61,252 bases of DNA from Klebsiella pneumoniae (GCA_945869725.1 CAMBPO010000008.1:1-61252), one strand, 5' to 3'; shown: positions 26,710 through 37,117, numbered from the stretch's first letter. Notes: generated by a model from the letters alone, not told the origin. Translations and numbers: made by a program.

Positions 26710-27975
26710 ATGGCTCTGCGAATTCTCCACACTTCCGACTGGCACCTTGGCCGCGCTCTTTACGGCCAAAAGCGCTATGAGGAGTTTGACGCGCTGCTGG
26801 ACTGGATGATCAACACCTTGCAGGAACAACACGCCGATATACTGCTGATTGCCGGTGATGTCTTTGATACCGGCACCCCAAGCAACCGCGCCATGCAGCA
26901 GTACTACCGGTTTCTGACCCGGGTCAGCGGCACCAGTTGCCGGCATGTGGTGATCATTGGTGGCAATCACGACTCCCCTACCTTTCTAAATGCACCGCGT
27001 GAACTGCTGAAAGTGTTAAACGTGCATGTGGTAGGCGCCAAGGCTGACGACCTGTCGGACGAAGTGATTATCCTGCGGGATTCGAATCAACAAACGGAAG
27101 CGATTATTTGCGCCACCCCTTACCTGCGCGACCGTGATGTCCGCAGCACCGAGGCCGGTGAGTCCATCGAGGATAAAGCGCAAAAGCTGCTGGAAGGCAT
27201 ACAAGCGCACTATGCTGCCGTCACTGCTCATGCCGAAGCACTCCAGGCGGCATTGCCCGCCGAAGACGCCGCGCGTGTGCCCATTATTGGCATGGGGCAC
27301 CTGTTTACGGCGGGCGGTCGCACCACGGACGGTGATGGTGTGCGCGATTTATATGTGGGTTCAATTGCCCATGTGGGTGCCAATATTTTTCCACCCGCGC
27401 TGGATTACGTTGCGCTTGGGCACTTACACGTTCCACAAACCGTGGGTGGACACGAACATATCCGCTATTGCGGATCACCCATTGCGATGGGTTTTGGTGA
27501 AGCGCTGCAACAAAAATCCGTGTGCCTGATAGCGTTTAATCAGCGTAAACCCGAGCTGACTCTGATTGACATTCCTTGTTTCCAGCGCCTGCGCCAATTG
27601 CGCGGCGATCTGCAGCGCTTGCAATCCGACTTGCAAAATTTGGTGCAGGAAAACATAAGCACGTGGGTGGAAGTCATTTATACCGGTGATGAAATCGTGC
27701 CGGATCTGCGCGAGCAACTGGAGCACTGCGTTAGTACTGACCACACAAACGCGCAGAGCCCAGTGACCATACTGCGCATCAAAAACCAACGCAGCAGTGC
27801 GCTACTGTCAAACAGCAACAGTGCACAACAAACACTGGATGACCTGACGCCACAGGAGGTATTCGAGAAATGCCTGCAAGCCCGTGAGGTGCCAGATGCA
27901 CAACGCCCTGCGCTGCAACTGGCCTGGCAGGAAATCCTGCAACAGTTGCACGAACACGACACCAGGGCGGAGTGA
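26710..27975 (+). CDS. sbcD: Exonuclease SbcD (Mre11-type nuclease)
   Basis: A 421-residue Mre11-family nuclease, the partner of SbcC in a complex that cleaves hairpins and blocked DNA ends. Phosphoesterase motifs: HTSDWHLGR (Asp10, His12), AGDVFDTG near 56, GGNHDSP near 84, the later GMGHL region and ALGHLHVPQ near 238. E. coli SbcD has 400 residues. sbcC begins three bases after its stop, so the two are one transcription and translation unit. Confidence 0.96.
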   Translation: MALRILHTSDWHLGRALYGQKRYEEFDALLDWMINTLQEQHADILLIAGDVFDTGTPSNRAMQQYYRFLTRVSGTSCRHVVIIGGNHDSPTFLNAPRELLKVLNVHVVGAKADDLSDEVIILRDSNQQTEAIICATPYLRDRDVRSTEAGESIEDKAQKLLEGIQAHYAAVTAHAEALQAALPAEDAARVPIIGMGHLFTAGGRTTDGDGVRDLYVGSIAHVGANIFPPALDYVALGHLHVPQTVGGHEHIRYCGSPIAMGFGEALQQKSVCLIAFNQRKPELTLIDIPCFQRLRQLRGDLQRLQSDLQNLVQENISTWVEVIYTGDEIVPDLREQLEHCVSTDHTNAQSPVTILRIKNQRSSALLSNSNSAQQTLDDLTPQEVFEKCLQAREVPDAQRPALQLAWQEILQQLHEHDTRAE

Positions 27976-27978
27976 CCT

Positions 27979-30900
27979 ATGCGCATCCTTGGCATCCGCT
28001 TTAAAAACATCAACTCACTGGCCGGCGAATGGCAGGTGGATTTCACCCAGCCTGAATATACCGCGGATGGTATTTTTGCGATCACCGGCCCCACAGGAGC
28101 CGGTAAAACCACGTTACTGGATGTGATCTGCCTGGCGTTGTATGGACGCACCCCGCGACTCGATCGTGTCAACAGGTCCGGCAACGATGTCATGACCCGT
28201 CAGACCGGCGAGTGTTTTGCCGAAGTTACGTTTTCGACACAAAAAGGCAGCTTTCGATGTCATTGGTCACAACACCGTGCGCGGAAAAAAGCCGACGGCG
28301 ATCTGCAGACACCCAGACATGAAATCAGTGACGCACACTCCGGTCAGATTATCGACAACCAGATTCGTAGCGTTGAAAAACGTATCGAAGAAACCACCGG
28401 CATGGATTTCCAGCGCTTCACACAATCCATGATGCTGGCACAGGGTGGATTTGCGGCATTTTTAAAAGCCTCGGCAGATGAGCGCGCACCCATTCTGGAA
28501 CAAATAACCGGCACCGCCATTTATTCCGACATTTCTATCAAAGTGCATGAACGCCACGCACTGGAGCGCGCTCAATTTCAATTGCTGCAAAGCGAGTTGA
28601 GTGGCATGCAACTGCTGACCCCAGAACAAGAAACGACTTTAAGAGACAACGAGCACAAACAGTCACAAGCCTTGCTGCCCGAAAGAGACCTGTTAGCCAG
28701 ACTCAAAGAGCAACTCGCTTGGTTAGGTCGCTGTCAGGATCTTGAGCAAAAGCAGCAGATTCTTAAACAGCAGCAGACAGATTGGCAGCAGCAATATAAC
28801 GCCTTTACTGAGCAGCGCGAGCAACTGCACAAAGCCAATCGTGCGCTGGAATTGTCCGGCCATTTCAGCGCACTGACGACGCTTCGCCTATATCAGCAGT
28901 CTGATCAGCAAAGGGAGATAAGGACTGAACAGTCAGCCACTGCGCTGCAGCTACACGAGCAGTCCATGCACAGTAAACATCAGCAGGCTCATGCAGCACA
29001 GCAACTGATTGACCTTAAACTGAACCAGATGCGGCCGGTGTTCAGGCAAGTGCATATCCTCGACAGCACCATAGTCCAACAGCACACGCAACTTCTCCGA
29101 CTTAAAACAGAAGTCAGCAAAGTTGATGTTGAGTTCCGCAGTTCACAGCAGCAAACAAACCAGTTGCAAGCCGCTGTCGATCAGGAGATACAAACACTGG
29201 CACTATTATTGGAAGCGGGTGAGAGTTCGTACGATGCGATGCTGAGCCGCCTGAGCACTGATGCCCATCAGAAAAAAATACAGTTCAACAACAAACAAAC
29301 TGAAATAGATGGTTTAACTGAAGGCAAGTCGCTTACGCAGTGGCGCGAAAATTATGATCAGCTCTCCAAATCTCTGGCTGAAACCGATGCGCTTCTACAA
29401 CGTCATGTTGAGCGCAATACCTTGGTTGAGGCCCTACAGTCACAACAATTGCAAAGAACACAGGCAGGCAATGAATTAGCTGAAATTAACGAGAAACAAC
29501 AGCAGGCTCATCAATTGTTTGCAGCCCACGAAGCCTTGGTAGCAGCCTTGCAGAAAGAAGCCTCGCTGTTGCAAACCATCAAAAATCTTGAATCGTTGCG
29601 CGCACAACTGGTGGATGGCGAGCCATGCGCTTTGTGTGGGTCACTGGAGCATCCCTACGCTAGCCATGCCCCCGATGCGGACGTTGACAAACTAAACACG
29701 CAACTGCGTGAGGCGCTCAGTTTGCTGACTAAAAGCCGCGATGAACTGCAACAAGCAAACAATCGCGCATTTCAACATCAGGAAAAAATCAAGCACATCG
29801 AGGGTCAGTGCACGCAGACTCTTGAAACAATCAACACGCTTGAGCAAAAAATTTTAACACAAACCGAGGCTCTCAGGCTTGCCGCAGAAGTGTCGCTTGA
29901 GCAATACCGTTTTATGCTGCTTGCAGAACAAGACGATATCAAGAAAACACTGCAGAGCATAGACACTGCGCAGCAGGCGTTAACTGCACTGGATAAAGAT
30001 GCAAGCGCCGCAAAAGAACATTTTGTCGCCATCACGCAACGCATAACATCACTGTCGCACTCGCAAACGCGACTGCACGATTCTCAACAGCATCTGGAGA
30101 AGATCAGACAACAAAAAAGCGCCAATCTGGCAGAGCAAGAACAACAACAACAGACTCTCAATGATGTGATCACTCAACGTCAAAGTCTGCTGGGAGACAA
30201 CAACGCGGACCAGCTTGAAGCACAACTGGAAGCAGAACTTGCCAGCACCGCCAGCACCCTGCAGACTGCACATGCTCAGCATCAACTGGCGGAAAAGCAT
30301 CTGGACGATAATCGTCAGCTACGCCTGACACTGGCACAACAAATTAGTGAACGTGCGCTGCAAATCAGCACCAACGAAACAGAATTCAGCAAGCTTTTAA
30401 ACGATAAATCGTTCAACAACGAGTCAGATTATCTGGCCGCAGTTCTCCCTGATCACAATCGACAGCAATTACAACAGCAGGCGGATCAATTGAGCCGGCA
30501 TGGCAGTGAGCTGCAAGCACTGATCCAACAGTGTATTCACGAACGGGACAATCTCCTGCAGGCAGCACTCACCGATCAAACACACGCGCAATTGCTGATC
30601 GCCATTGACGAGCAGGATAAACAGGTCAGTCTATTGCAGGAAGCGCTGGGCGGCATTCGACGGGATTTGAGCAACAATGTGATGGCGCGTAGCAAACAAC
30701 AACAGCAGGCCGAAAAAATGCATGCCCAACAAGACGAACTGGCGCGCTGGGCAGCGCTGCACGAATTAATCGGCTCGGCAGATGGCAAAAAATTCCGCAA
30801 CTTTGCACAGGGACTGACCTTTGAACTAATGATCAGTCACGCAAACCAACAGCTGTCAACAATGTCAGACCGGTATCAGCTGATCCGTGACACCGAGCAA

Positions 30901-31260
30901 CCGCTGGATCTTAACGTGATGGATCATTACCAGGCCGGCGATATCCGTTCCACTAAAAATCTCTCTGGTGGTGAAAGTTTTATTGTCAGCCTGGCACTTG
31001 CCTTGGGTCTGTCACGCATGGCCAGTCGCAATGTGCGTGTCGACTCGCTGTTTCTAGATGAAGGTTTTGGAACACTGGATGAAGACGCACTGGATACTGC
31101 ACTGGAAACACTGGGAAGCCTTCAACAGGAAGGCAAACTGATCGGAGTTATCTCCCATATGCCAGCTCTGAAGGAACGCATCAGCACACAGATCAGAGTG
31201 TCACCCGGCACCGGTGGCCGCAGCACACTCAGCGGCCCGGGATGCAGTGCACTGCCCTAG
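27979..31260 (+). CDS. sbcC: Exonuclease SbcC (Rad50-type SMC ATPase)
   Basis: A 1093-residue SMC-like ATPase. The head begins with Walker A GPTGAGKT (residues 37-44). Two long glutamine-rich coiled-coil arms flank a zinc hook CALC (Cys550, Cys553). The C-terminal head has the ABC signature NLSGGESF and Walker B DSLFLDEGFGTLDE. E. coli SbcC has 1048 residues. The arms carry a high density of Gln and His, as in other large coiled-coil proteins. The stop lies seven bases from the convergent LysE gene end. Confidence 0.96.
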   Translation: MRILGIRFKNINSLAGEWQVDFTQPEYTADGIFAITGPTGAGKTTLLDVICLALYGRTPRLDRVNRSGNDVMTRQTGECFAEVTFSTQKGSFRCHWSQHRARKKADGDLQTPRHEISDAHSGQIIDNQIRSVEKRIEETTGMDFQRFTQSMMLAQGGFAAFLKASADERAPILEQITGTAIYSDISIKVHERHALERAQFQLLQSELSGMQLLTPEQETTLRDNEHKQSQALLPERDLLARLKEQLAWLGRCQDLEQKQQILKQQQTDWQQQYNAFTEQREQLHKANRALELSGHFSALTTLRLYQQSDQQREIRTEQSATALQLHEQSMHSKHQQAHAAQQLIDLKLNQMRPVFRQVHILDSTIVQQHTQLLRLKTEVSKVDVEFRSSQQQTNQLQAAVDQEIQTLALLLEAGESSYDAMLSRLSTDAHQKKIQFNNKQTEIDGLTEGKSLTQWRENYDQLSKSLAETDALLQRHVERNTLVEALQSQQLQRTQAGNELAEINEKQQQAHQLFAAHEALVAALQKEASLLQTIKNLESLRAQLVDGEPCALCGSLEHPYASHAPDADVDKLNTQLREALSLLTKSRDELQQANNRAFQHQEKIKHIEGQCTQTLETINTLEQKILTQTEALRLAAEVSLEQYRFMLLAEQDDIKKTLQSIDTAQQALTALDKDASAAKEHFVAITQRITSLSHSQTRLHDSQQHLEKIRQQKSANLAEQEQQQQTLNDVITQRQSLLGDNNADQLEAQLEAELASTASTLQTAHAQHQLAEKHLDDNRQLRLTLAQQISERALQISTNETEFSKLLNDKSFNNESDYLAAVLPDHNRQQLQQQADQLSRHGSELQALIQQCIHERDNLLQAALTDQTHAQLLIAIDEQDKQVSLLQEALGGIRRDLSNNVMARSKQQQQAEKMHAQQDELARWAALHELIGSADGKKFRNFAQGLTFELMISHANQQLSTMSDRYQLIRDTEQPLDLNVMDHYQAGDIRSTKNLSGGESFIVSLALALGLSRMASRNVRVDSLFLDEGFGTLDEDALDTALETLGSLQQEGKLIGVISHMPALKERISTQIRVSPGTGGRSTLSGPGCSALP

Positions 31261-31267
31261 CTGGCAT

Positions 31268-31891
31268 TCACTGAAACAGCGGATACATTGACCCCAGCAA
31301 CAGCACACCCATTACCAGATTAAACACACGTGCTTTCAGCGGATCCTGTAAAAATGCACGAAGAGTGGCCCCAAACAGATTCCACATGCTGTTCACTGGC
31401 ATGCCCAACACTGCAAACAAGAGACCGATCAACAGCGTATCTCTCCATAGGGTTTGTGCTTGTGTATAAGTTGCGATGGCGGTGAGCATCATCATCCAGG
31501 CTTTGGGATTGACCCACTGGAACACAGCTGCCTGCCAAAGGGTAAGTGGTTTGGATACCACAGTCTGTTGATCCGCAGCCCCCTGCACCACCATGGCCGA
31601 CTTGAATAATGCAGGCTTTACCAATCCCCAGGTCAGGTATAACAACGCGCCGCCACACAGAACTTTCAGCACCAATTCAAGCACCGGAAAACGTATCAAC
31701 AACTGACCCAGTCCCAGTGCAATGGCCATCAACAAACTCTGACAGCCGATGTTAATACCCAGAATTTGCGGGATCGAACGGCGAAAACCAAAATTGGCGC
31801 CAGACGCCAGTAACATCATGTTGTTGGGTCCCGGTGTTCCGGTCATCACCACAACAAATCCCATCAACGCTATCAATTGTTCAATTGCCAT
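31268..31891 (-). CDS. LysE/RhtB family amino-acid exporter
   Basis: A 207-residue inner-membrane protein with about six hydrophobic segments. The family N-terminus is clear: GFVVVMTGTPGPNNMMLLASG with the conserved TPGPNN near residue 18. The middle segment VNPKAWMMMLTAI is also typical. The ATG at 31891 is used; an upstream extension to 31960 is not family-like. It is divergent from a MocR-type regulator gene, a common pairing in which the regulator senses an amino compound and controls the exporter. The exported amino acid cannot be told. Confidence 0.9.
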   Translation of the reverse strand: MAIEQLIALMGFVVVMTGTPGPNNMMLLASGANFGFRRSIPQILGINIGCQSLLMAIALGLGQLLIRFPVLELVLKVLCGGALLYLTWGLVKPALFKSAMVVQGAADQQTVVSKPLTLWQAAVFQWVNPKAWMMMLTAIATYTQAQTLWRDTLLIGLLFAVLGMPVNSMWNLFGATLRAFLQDPLKARVFNLVMGVLLLGSMYPLFQ

Positions 31892-31931
31892 TTTTTTACA
31901 AGGTCTCTTTATCAGTTCAGAGTCAGGATGT

Positions 31932-32017
31932 CTGTATTCTGAATAGACAGCCAACAACAATACAGATATAAATTATGACAATTGAACCGGTACAGTTTAG
32001 ATCCTTGCACTGCTGTA
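31932..32017. promoter_or_regulatory. Repeated TACAG/CTGTA motifs in the lysE-mocR divergent region
   Basis: CTGTA occurs at 31932-31936 and 32013-32017, and TACAG at 31961-31965 and 31991-31995. The two TACAG copies are exactly 30 bases apart, and the last TACAG and CTGTA form an inverted pair. MocR regulators usually bind repeats in their own divergent promoters, so these are candidate sites. Five-base motifs can recur by chance. Confidence 0.3.
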
Positions 32018-32055
32018 TCGTCTTAATCGGCAGTGTCTGTGTAGCCTGAAAAACA

Positions 32056-33468
32056 ATGTCCGGAGAACCCATCATGCTGTATCAACAATTGGCGGATCGA
32101 TTACAAACACTGATCGCAGAAAACATCTACGAGGTTGGCACTCGTCTGCCCGGTGTGCGTCAGCTCAGCACTCATCATGAAGTCAGTGTGTCGACGGCGG
32201 TGAGTGCCTGTCGCGAACTTGAGCAGCGCGGCTTGTTGGAAGCTCGTCCACGCGCCGGATATTTTGTGCGCCGGCCACCCGCTCAGCGAGCTGCGCCCAG
32301 ACCCGGCAAAACCAGCGCCAAACCGCGCGCAGTGACCGGTCAGCAACGCGTGCTGCGCTTGCTGCAGGCAGTGAATGATCCGGATATTGTTAATCTGGGT
32401 GCTGCCGTGCCGGATGCCGATTTTTTGCCCGTTGCGGTGATGGAGCGTGCGTTTCATCATGTGCTGCGCACCCAGCGCCGGCGTTGTATGGGTTATGAAT
32501 TTCCGCCGGGGGCACCAGAGTTACGCGCGCAGATCGCACGGCGTTTGGCGGGCCATCAGTGCCAGGTCACCGCGGATGAAGTCCTGATAACCAACAGTTG
32601 TCAGGAAGCCATGCTAATCGCCCTAAAGCTGCTGACAAAACCCGGCGATACGGTAGCCGTAGAATCACCCACCTATTACGGATTGCTGCAGATTATCGAA
32701 TCGCTGGAACTAAAAGCACTAGAAATTCCAACCGACCCGGTCAGCGGTATCTCTCTGGATGCGCTGAACATGGCTCTACAGCGCTGGCCGGTCGCCGCCT
32801 GTATTCTGGTGAGTAATTTCTCCAATCCACTGGGTGTGTGCATGAGTGATGAACGCAAAATTGCGCTGATGCACTGCCTGAACACACATCAAGTGCCCTT
32901 GGTCGAAGATGATATCTATGGCGACCTGCCGTTTAATGGCAGGCGCCCGTCCCCGATCAAACGCTGGGATACCAAGGGGCTGGTGTATTACTGCTCGTCC
33001 TCATCAAAAACCCTGTCTGCAGGGTTGCGTGTTGGCTGGCTGGTACCGGGCTCGCAGTTTGAAAAGGCCAGGCATCAGCAGTTTATCAACACATTGTCGG
33101 TCAACACGCCTGCCCAACTGGCGCTTGCGCACTTTCTGCAGCATGGACACTTTGAACGCAGCCTGCGCAACTCAGCAACGGAATACGCCAAAGCCGTGGC
33201 GCGGATGACAGACAGAATCACGCAGTTATTCCCGCGAGAAACACGTGTCAGCCGCCCTGCGGGTGGTTTTGTGCTGTGGATAGAATTACCGGGGGAGCAG
33301 GATACCCTCAGCCTGATGGAAATTGCCCTGGATGCGGGTGTCAGTTTTGCACCGGGTGAAATGTTTTCAGCCGCAGGCAAATACAAACATTGCCTGCGGC
33401 TGAACTGTGCGGTGCGCTGGGATGCGCGCCTGGAGCGTGCGTTGATCACGCTGGCTAAACTGATATGA
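32056..33468 (+). CDS. MocR-type PLP-dependent GntR-family regulator
   Basis: A 470-residue fusion of a GntR winged helix (residues 8-75: GTRLPGVRQLSTHHEVSVST and GLLEARPRAGYFVR) with a class I aminotransferase-like domain. The PLP Schiff-base lysine is in SSSSKTLSAGLR (Lys318); SNFSNPLG and EDDIYGDL supply cofactor contacts. MocR proteins use PLP, alone or with an amino-acid or amine, as effector. The divergent LysE exporter gene is the obvious target. The ATG at 32056 is used; an ATG at residue 7 (MLYQQLAD) is equally possible. Confidence 0.92.
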   Translation: MSGEPIMLYQQLADRLQTLIAENIYEVGTRLPGVRQLSTHHEVSVSTAVSACRELEQRGLLEARPRAGYFVRRPPAQRAAPRPGKTSAKPRAVTGQQRVLRLLQAVNDPDIVNLGAAVPDADFLPVAVMERAFHHVLRTQRRRCMGYEFPPGAPELRAQIARRLAGHQCQVTADEVLITNSCQEAMLIALKLLTKPGDTVAVESPTYYGLLQIIESLELKALEIPTDPVSGISLDALNMALQRWPVAACILVSNFSNPLGVCMSDERKIALMHCLNTHQVPLVEDDIYGDLPFNGRRPSPIKRWDTKGLVYYCSSSSKTLSAGLRVGWLVPGSQFEKARHQQFINTLSVNTPAQLALAHFLQHGHFERSLRNSATEYAKAVARMTDRITQLFPRETRVSRPAGGFVLWIELPGEQDTLSLMEIALDAGVSFAPGEMFSAAGKYKHCLRLNCAVRWDARLERALITLAKLI

Positions 33469-33470
33469 CG

Positions 33471-35909
33471 TCAGGTTCCGAGGCGGTAGCGCAGTTTGAT
33501 AACCAGCTGACTATCGAGCGGCGCTTCCCACACATTATCAAATTGGTCACCGAAGTTAAGTAAGGTGCGCCGCTGATTGCCTGCGCGCGAGTACACCACA
33601 AACAGATCCGACAAAGGCGCAATTTCCCAACGATAACGAATCTGGAAATTCATGTTGGAGATTGAAAAACTGTCGGTCGGCCCTGGTGGTTTGGCACCTT
33701 GCACCAGATCCCGGCTGCGGGTAGGCGCGTTCTTGGGCAGAATAAAAAAGCGGTCTTCCGCCGCTTTGATTCCGACCCACTGTAATCCCATGGTCAGTTG
33801 TTGACGCGCTGAAATGAAATACTCCATCTTGAACGCGGTTTCCCACTGACTGGTCTGGAACGTGGTGAAATCCTGGCCGGACTGGTGCAACAGCCAACCA
33901 TCACGATCCTGATAAACAATCGTGCCATTCATACTGAAGTTAGGCACCGGGCGCCAGGTGACACCGGCGTCGTATCGCTCACTGTAACCCCCGGCAAACT
34001 CAGTCGAGCGACCAGCGCCTGCGCTGTAACTGACAGCCTGTGCGGTATTGGTGGTGTAACTGGCGCTGAAATTGGTGCGCTCGCGTGTTGCAAAACTGCC
34101 GTTACCAAAACTGTTCAGGTCATCGTAGCGTTTGGGGAAATGCTGGAAGTTGAGATTGACGCGCGCCAGATTATTCAGGGTAATGGTGGTGCTCATCACC
34201 GGAATCGCGTTATTGGTGCGGTCACCATCCAGATTCTCTTCATAACGCAAAAACGGGTTAACCCGAATATCACGCACACGGGTCAGACCGGTTTTTACCC
34301 ATTCAATGCGATACCAGGCCTCAACTACATTATTGCGCTCCTGATAACCAAAATCATTGATGTCAATGGTGTCATCAAGATAGGTCAGATTCAGCGTGTG
34401 CTTAAAGCCTACACGAGGGGTGTAAATGATGTCAGTAAAGGCACCATATCCCTGACCTTTCTGTTCAGAATCCGAGGTCACCACCTGACCATCAAAGTTC
34501 CAGATGCCGCCTTGTGTCAGGTATTTGAAGTCAACGGCGTGCACTGCTGCATCGGATTGATCGTGTGCCACCAAGGTACCAATATAGCCCAGTCCCCGGT
34601 ACGCAGCGCCGCCGCCCTGATCCTCATACAACAGGCGGAAAGCGGTGAAGTCACGGCCAGTTTGCGTGTAGCGATTGCCATTGTTTGCCTTGAACAGTGT
34701 CTCGTCTTCACTGGCCGCCAGCACACCATAGCGGAAGCTGCCCATTTGGCCCGTGGCCTTAACGGCACCCAACAGATCCGCGGTCTGCAAACGCTCGCGT
34801 GCGGACAATGCGACACCGGCAGGCAAACCTGGCGCGCGGGGCCGTCCGCCGATACGTCGGGTGTTCAGAATGGTAAAGCGTTTGCCGGTGCTGCCGTTAG
34901 AGCGCGCCGAGGTGTTAAATACCTCCTGGCCTTCCTGGAAAAACAGGCGCTTTTCCGGGAAAAAGGTCTCGCTGGCGGTCAGATTGACATCAACGTCATC
35001 GGCTTCAGCCGACCCGAAATCAGGATTGAGTGTCGCCGTCATCTGAAAATTGGACGACGGGCGCCAGAACAGATCGACACCGGTGCGATGTGTCCAGTCA
35101 TTGTCAATTTCGTCATAGGTGGACGCCACTGACGGAAACAGACTCCACTGCTGGCGGGGATTCACACCGTCCAGCAGCAGTAAAGGAAAGTTGCTGAGGA
35201 AAATAGCGTCGGATTTGGCGATGGTTGGCCAGGCGTAATTCTGGTTCAGGTGTGCCACCACACGCTCGGAGTAAATGCCGATTTCACGGGTCCCCTCGCG
35301 AAAGGGCATCGCCAACTGTCCCCAGGGAATGTAGTACTCAGCGGACCAGCCGGTTGCGGTCTCAGCGGTTGCGCCATACCAGGCGCCATCCCACTGACTG
35401 TTGTACTGACGCTCCGGCAAAATAGTCCCGTCCATCTGATTGTCACCGAGCGCAAGACTCACCCAGTATCCAAACTGGCCTTCGCCTGAGGTATCCAGCG
35501 TAATCGACAAACGGTCGCGGTTCAGCTCGCGGTTATCACGGCCGCTGATGCGGCGCACCAATGTGTCGGGCGGCTGATCCATCTCCGCACTCAGGTAAAT
35601 GCCGCGCGAGGTATAGAACACGCGAAGGCGCGTGTCGTAGGGAGCCGGACCCAGGGTCTCAGGCTCTACCACACCCATACCACTGAACGTGGGGATCTGT
35701 GACCAGACAGCATCATCAAGCCGGCCATCAATATCGATGTCAACGTCGTCGGATATTTCAGTCAGTTGCAGTTTCAGTTCGCGGCCAACACGGCCCTGAA
35801 AACTGCCGTCATTCAGGTTTACGCCAGAGGATAATGGCTGAGCCAAAACCCCCGGAGTGATTAATACAGACATTATTCCAGCAAGGGAGAGGCGGTACAA
35901 AGGTTTCAA
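33471..35909 (-). CDS. DUF5916 protein with CBM9-like domain, probable outer-membrane beta-barrel
   Basis: An 812-residue exported protein. The N-terminal domain resembles carbohydrate-binding family 9 (DIDGRLDDAVWSQIPTF, then 'DTRLRVFYTSRGIYLSAEMD'), followed by a DUF5916 body rich in alternating aromatic beta-strands and ending in a strand with a terminal polar residue, which suggests a barrel. A TTG start at 35909 is preferred: AGGA lies eight bases upstream and it gives a canonical signal peptide MKPLYRLSLAGIMSVLITPGVLAQ-like (residues 1-24 in two hydrophobic runs). The first ATG at 35933 has no Shine-Dalgarno. Function unknown. It is divergent from the exported-protein gene at 36107. Confidence 0.82.
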   Translation of the reverse strand: MKPLYRLSLAGIMSVLITPGVLAQPLSSGVNLNDGSFQGRVGRELKLQLTEISDDVDIDIDGRLDDAVWSQIPTFSGMGVVEPETLGPAPYDTRLRVFYTSRGIYLSAEMDQPPDTLVRRISGRDNRELNRDRLSITLDTSGEGQFGYWVSLALGDNQMDGTILPERQYNSQWDGAWYGATAETATGWSAEYYIPWGQLAMPFREGTREIGIYSERVVAHLNQNYAWPTIAKSDAIFLSNFPLLLLDGVNPRQQWSLFPSVASTYDEIDNDWTHRTGVDLFWRPSSNFQMTATLNPDFGSAEADDVDVNLTASETFFPEKRLFFQEGQEVFNTSARSNGSTGKRFTILNTRRIGGRPRAPGLPAGVALSARERLQTADLLGAVKATGQMGSFRYGVLAASEDETLFKANNGNRYTQTGRDFTAFRLLYEDQGGGAAYRGLGYIGTLVAHDQSDAAVHAVDFKYLTQGGIWNFDGQVVTSDSEQKGQGYGAFTDIIYTPRVGFKHTLNLTYLDDTIDINDFGYQERNNVVEAWYRIEWVKTGLTRVRDIRVNPFLRYEENLDGDRTNNAIPVMSTTITLNNLARVNLNFQHFPKRYDDLNSFGNGSFATRERTNFSASYTTNTAQAVSYSAGAGRSTEFAGGYSERYDAGVTWRPVPNFSMNGTIVYQDRDGWLLHQSGQDFTTFQTSQWETAFKMEYFISARQQLTMGLQWVGIKAAEDRFFILPKNAPTRSRDLVQGAKPPGPTDSFSISNMNFQIRYRWEIAPLSDLFVVYSRAGNQRRTLLNFGDQFDNVWEAPLDSQLVIKLRYRLGT

Positions 35910-36106
35910 AACAACATTCCTATCAGTGAGCATGATTCATAAGATATTTATCAGGAACCGGAATCTGCCATCCGCAGCCGCGTTTGTCCATGCCTTTTAC
36001 CTACTCAAACCCTGCCTTTTATCGCCAGACGCTTGTTTGTTACAAACTGTTGCTGAATAATCCGGAACAGTGATTTTTTTGACACTGACGACCGGGAAAA
36101 ACAAAA

Positions 36107-37117
36107 ATGAAAAGCGCCTCTATACGAAGAAAACGTTTTGGTCCTGCTTCACTGACGGTTGTGCTTGCTCTGATGGCCTCCTCGGCCTATGCGCAATTTG
36201 ACACCCCTCGCCTGCCCAATGGCCAACCTGATCTGCAAGGCGTCTGGAGCAATAAAACGCTCACGCCCCTGACGCGTGACCGGGCGCTGGGTGATGCCCG
36301 TCAACTGACTCCCGAGCAGGTAGCCGCCAAAGAAGGCGCTCAGGCAGCATTTGTAGAGGCCGAATACGCGCCCAGCAACCCCAATCGCGAAGCCGGTGCC
36401 GGCGCACAAGGGGGCAATGACGGCAACACCGAAGATGGTTACAACGAGTTCTGGAAAGAAGAAGGTGACCGCATACAAAAAATCAATGGCGAGTACCGCT
36501 CATCCATCGTCATTGAACCCGCCAACGGCCAGATCCCTTTTATCCCCGATCGCAGTCTGCGCAGACGTCTGCCTGAGGGCGTCTCTGCCAATGATGGCCC
36601 GGAAGGCCGACCGCTGGCGGAGCGCTGCTTGTTGTCGTTTGGTAATCACTCCGGCCCACCCATGCTGCCAGTGATGTACAACAACAATTATCAGATTGTG
36701 CAAAACGACGACTACGTGATGATCATGGCGGAAATGAATCACGATGCCCGCATCATCAAACTCAATGATGAACCCGATCTGCAGATGCAAAAATGGATGG
36801 GAGACTCCGTAGGACGCTGGGAAGGCGACACCCTGGTTGTGACTACCACCGGCTTTCATCCCCAACAACTGGTGTTTGGTGCTTCACAGAACCTGACCAT
36901 TACCGAGCGTTTTACACGCACGGCGGAAGCAGAAATCCTGTACGCCTTTACCATCGAAGATCCAACGGTTTATACCGAGTCCTGGACAGGTGAACTGATG
37001 TTTAATGCGCGTCCGGCAGGCGAAAAAATCTTTGAGTATGCCTGCCATGAAGGCAACTATGCCCTGCCCGGCGTGCTGGCCGGGTCGCGTATGGCTGAGC
37101 TGGAAGCGGCTCAATAA
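36107..37117 (+). CDS. Exported 'PDLQGVW' family protein, function unknown
   Basis: A 336-residue protein with a signal peptide (SLTVVLALMASSAYAQ, cleavage after AYA-Q). The mature start LPNGQPDLQGVWSNKTLTP and the end FEYACHEGNYALPGVLAGSR match a family common in Acidobacteria and some Gammaproteobacteria, with WEGDTLVVTTTGF in between. Two paralogues lie at 51851 and 52724. The conserved Cys-His (CHEGN) near the C-terminus is suggestive of a binding site, but no activity is known to me. It is first of a four-gene same-strand set (18-, 3- and 47-base gaps) with two membrane proteins and an amidase. Confidence 0.8.
   Translation: MKSASIRRKRFGPASLTVVLALMASSAYAQFDTPRLPNGQPDLQGVWSNKTLTPLTRDRALGDARQLTPEQVAAKEGAQAAFVEAEYAPSNPNREAGAGAQGGNDGNTEDGYNEFWKEEGDRIQKINGEYRSSIVIEPANGQIPFIPDRSLRRRLPEGVSANDGPEGRPLAERCLLSFGNHSGPPMLPVMYNNNYQIVQNDDYVMIMAEMNHDARIIKLNDEPDLQMQKWMGDSVGRWEGDTLVVTTTGFHPQQLVFGASQNLTITERFTRTAEAEILYAFTIEDPTVYTESWTGELMFNARPAGEKIFEYACHEGNYALPGVLAGSRMAELEAAQ

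Noticed and set aside
28900..30800. Gln-rich, repeat-like coding sequence that might indicate a mobile or repetitive element
   Set aside because: It is the coiled-coil arms of SbcC flanking the CALC zinc hook, as expected for the family.
33885..35132. A 415-codon plus-strand open frame
   Set aside because: It lies wholly opposite the DUF5916 gene, whose signal peptide, domain order and Shine-Dalgarno are convincing. The product has no recognisable domain.
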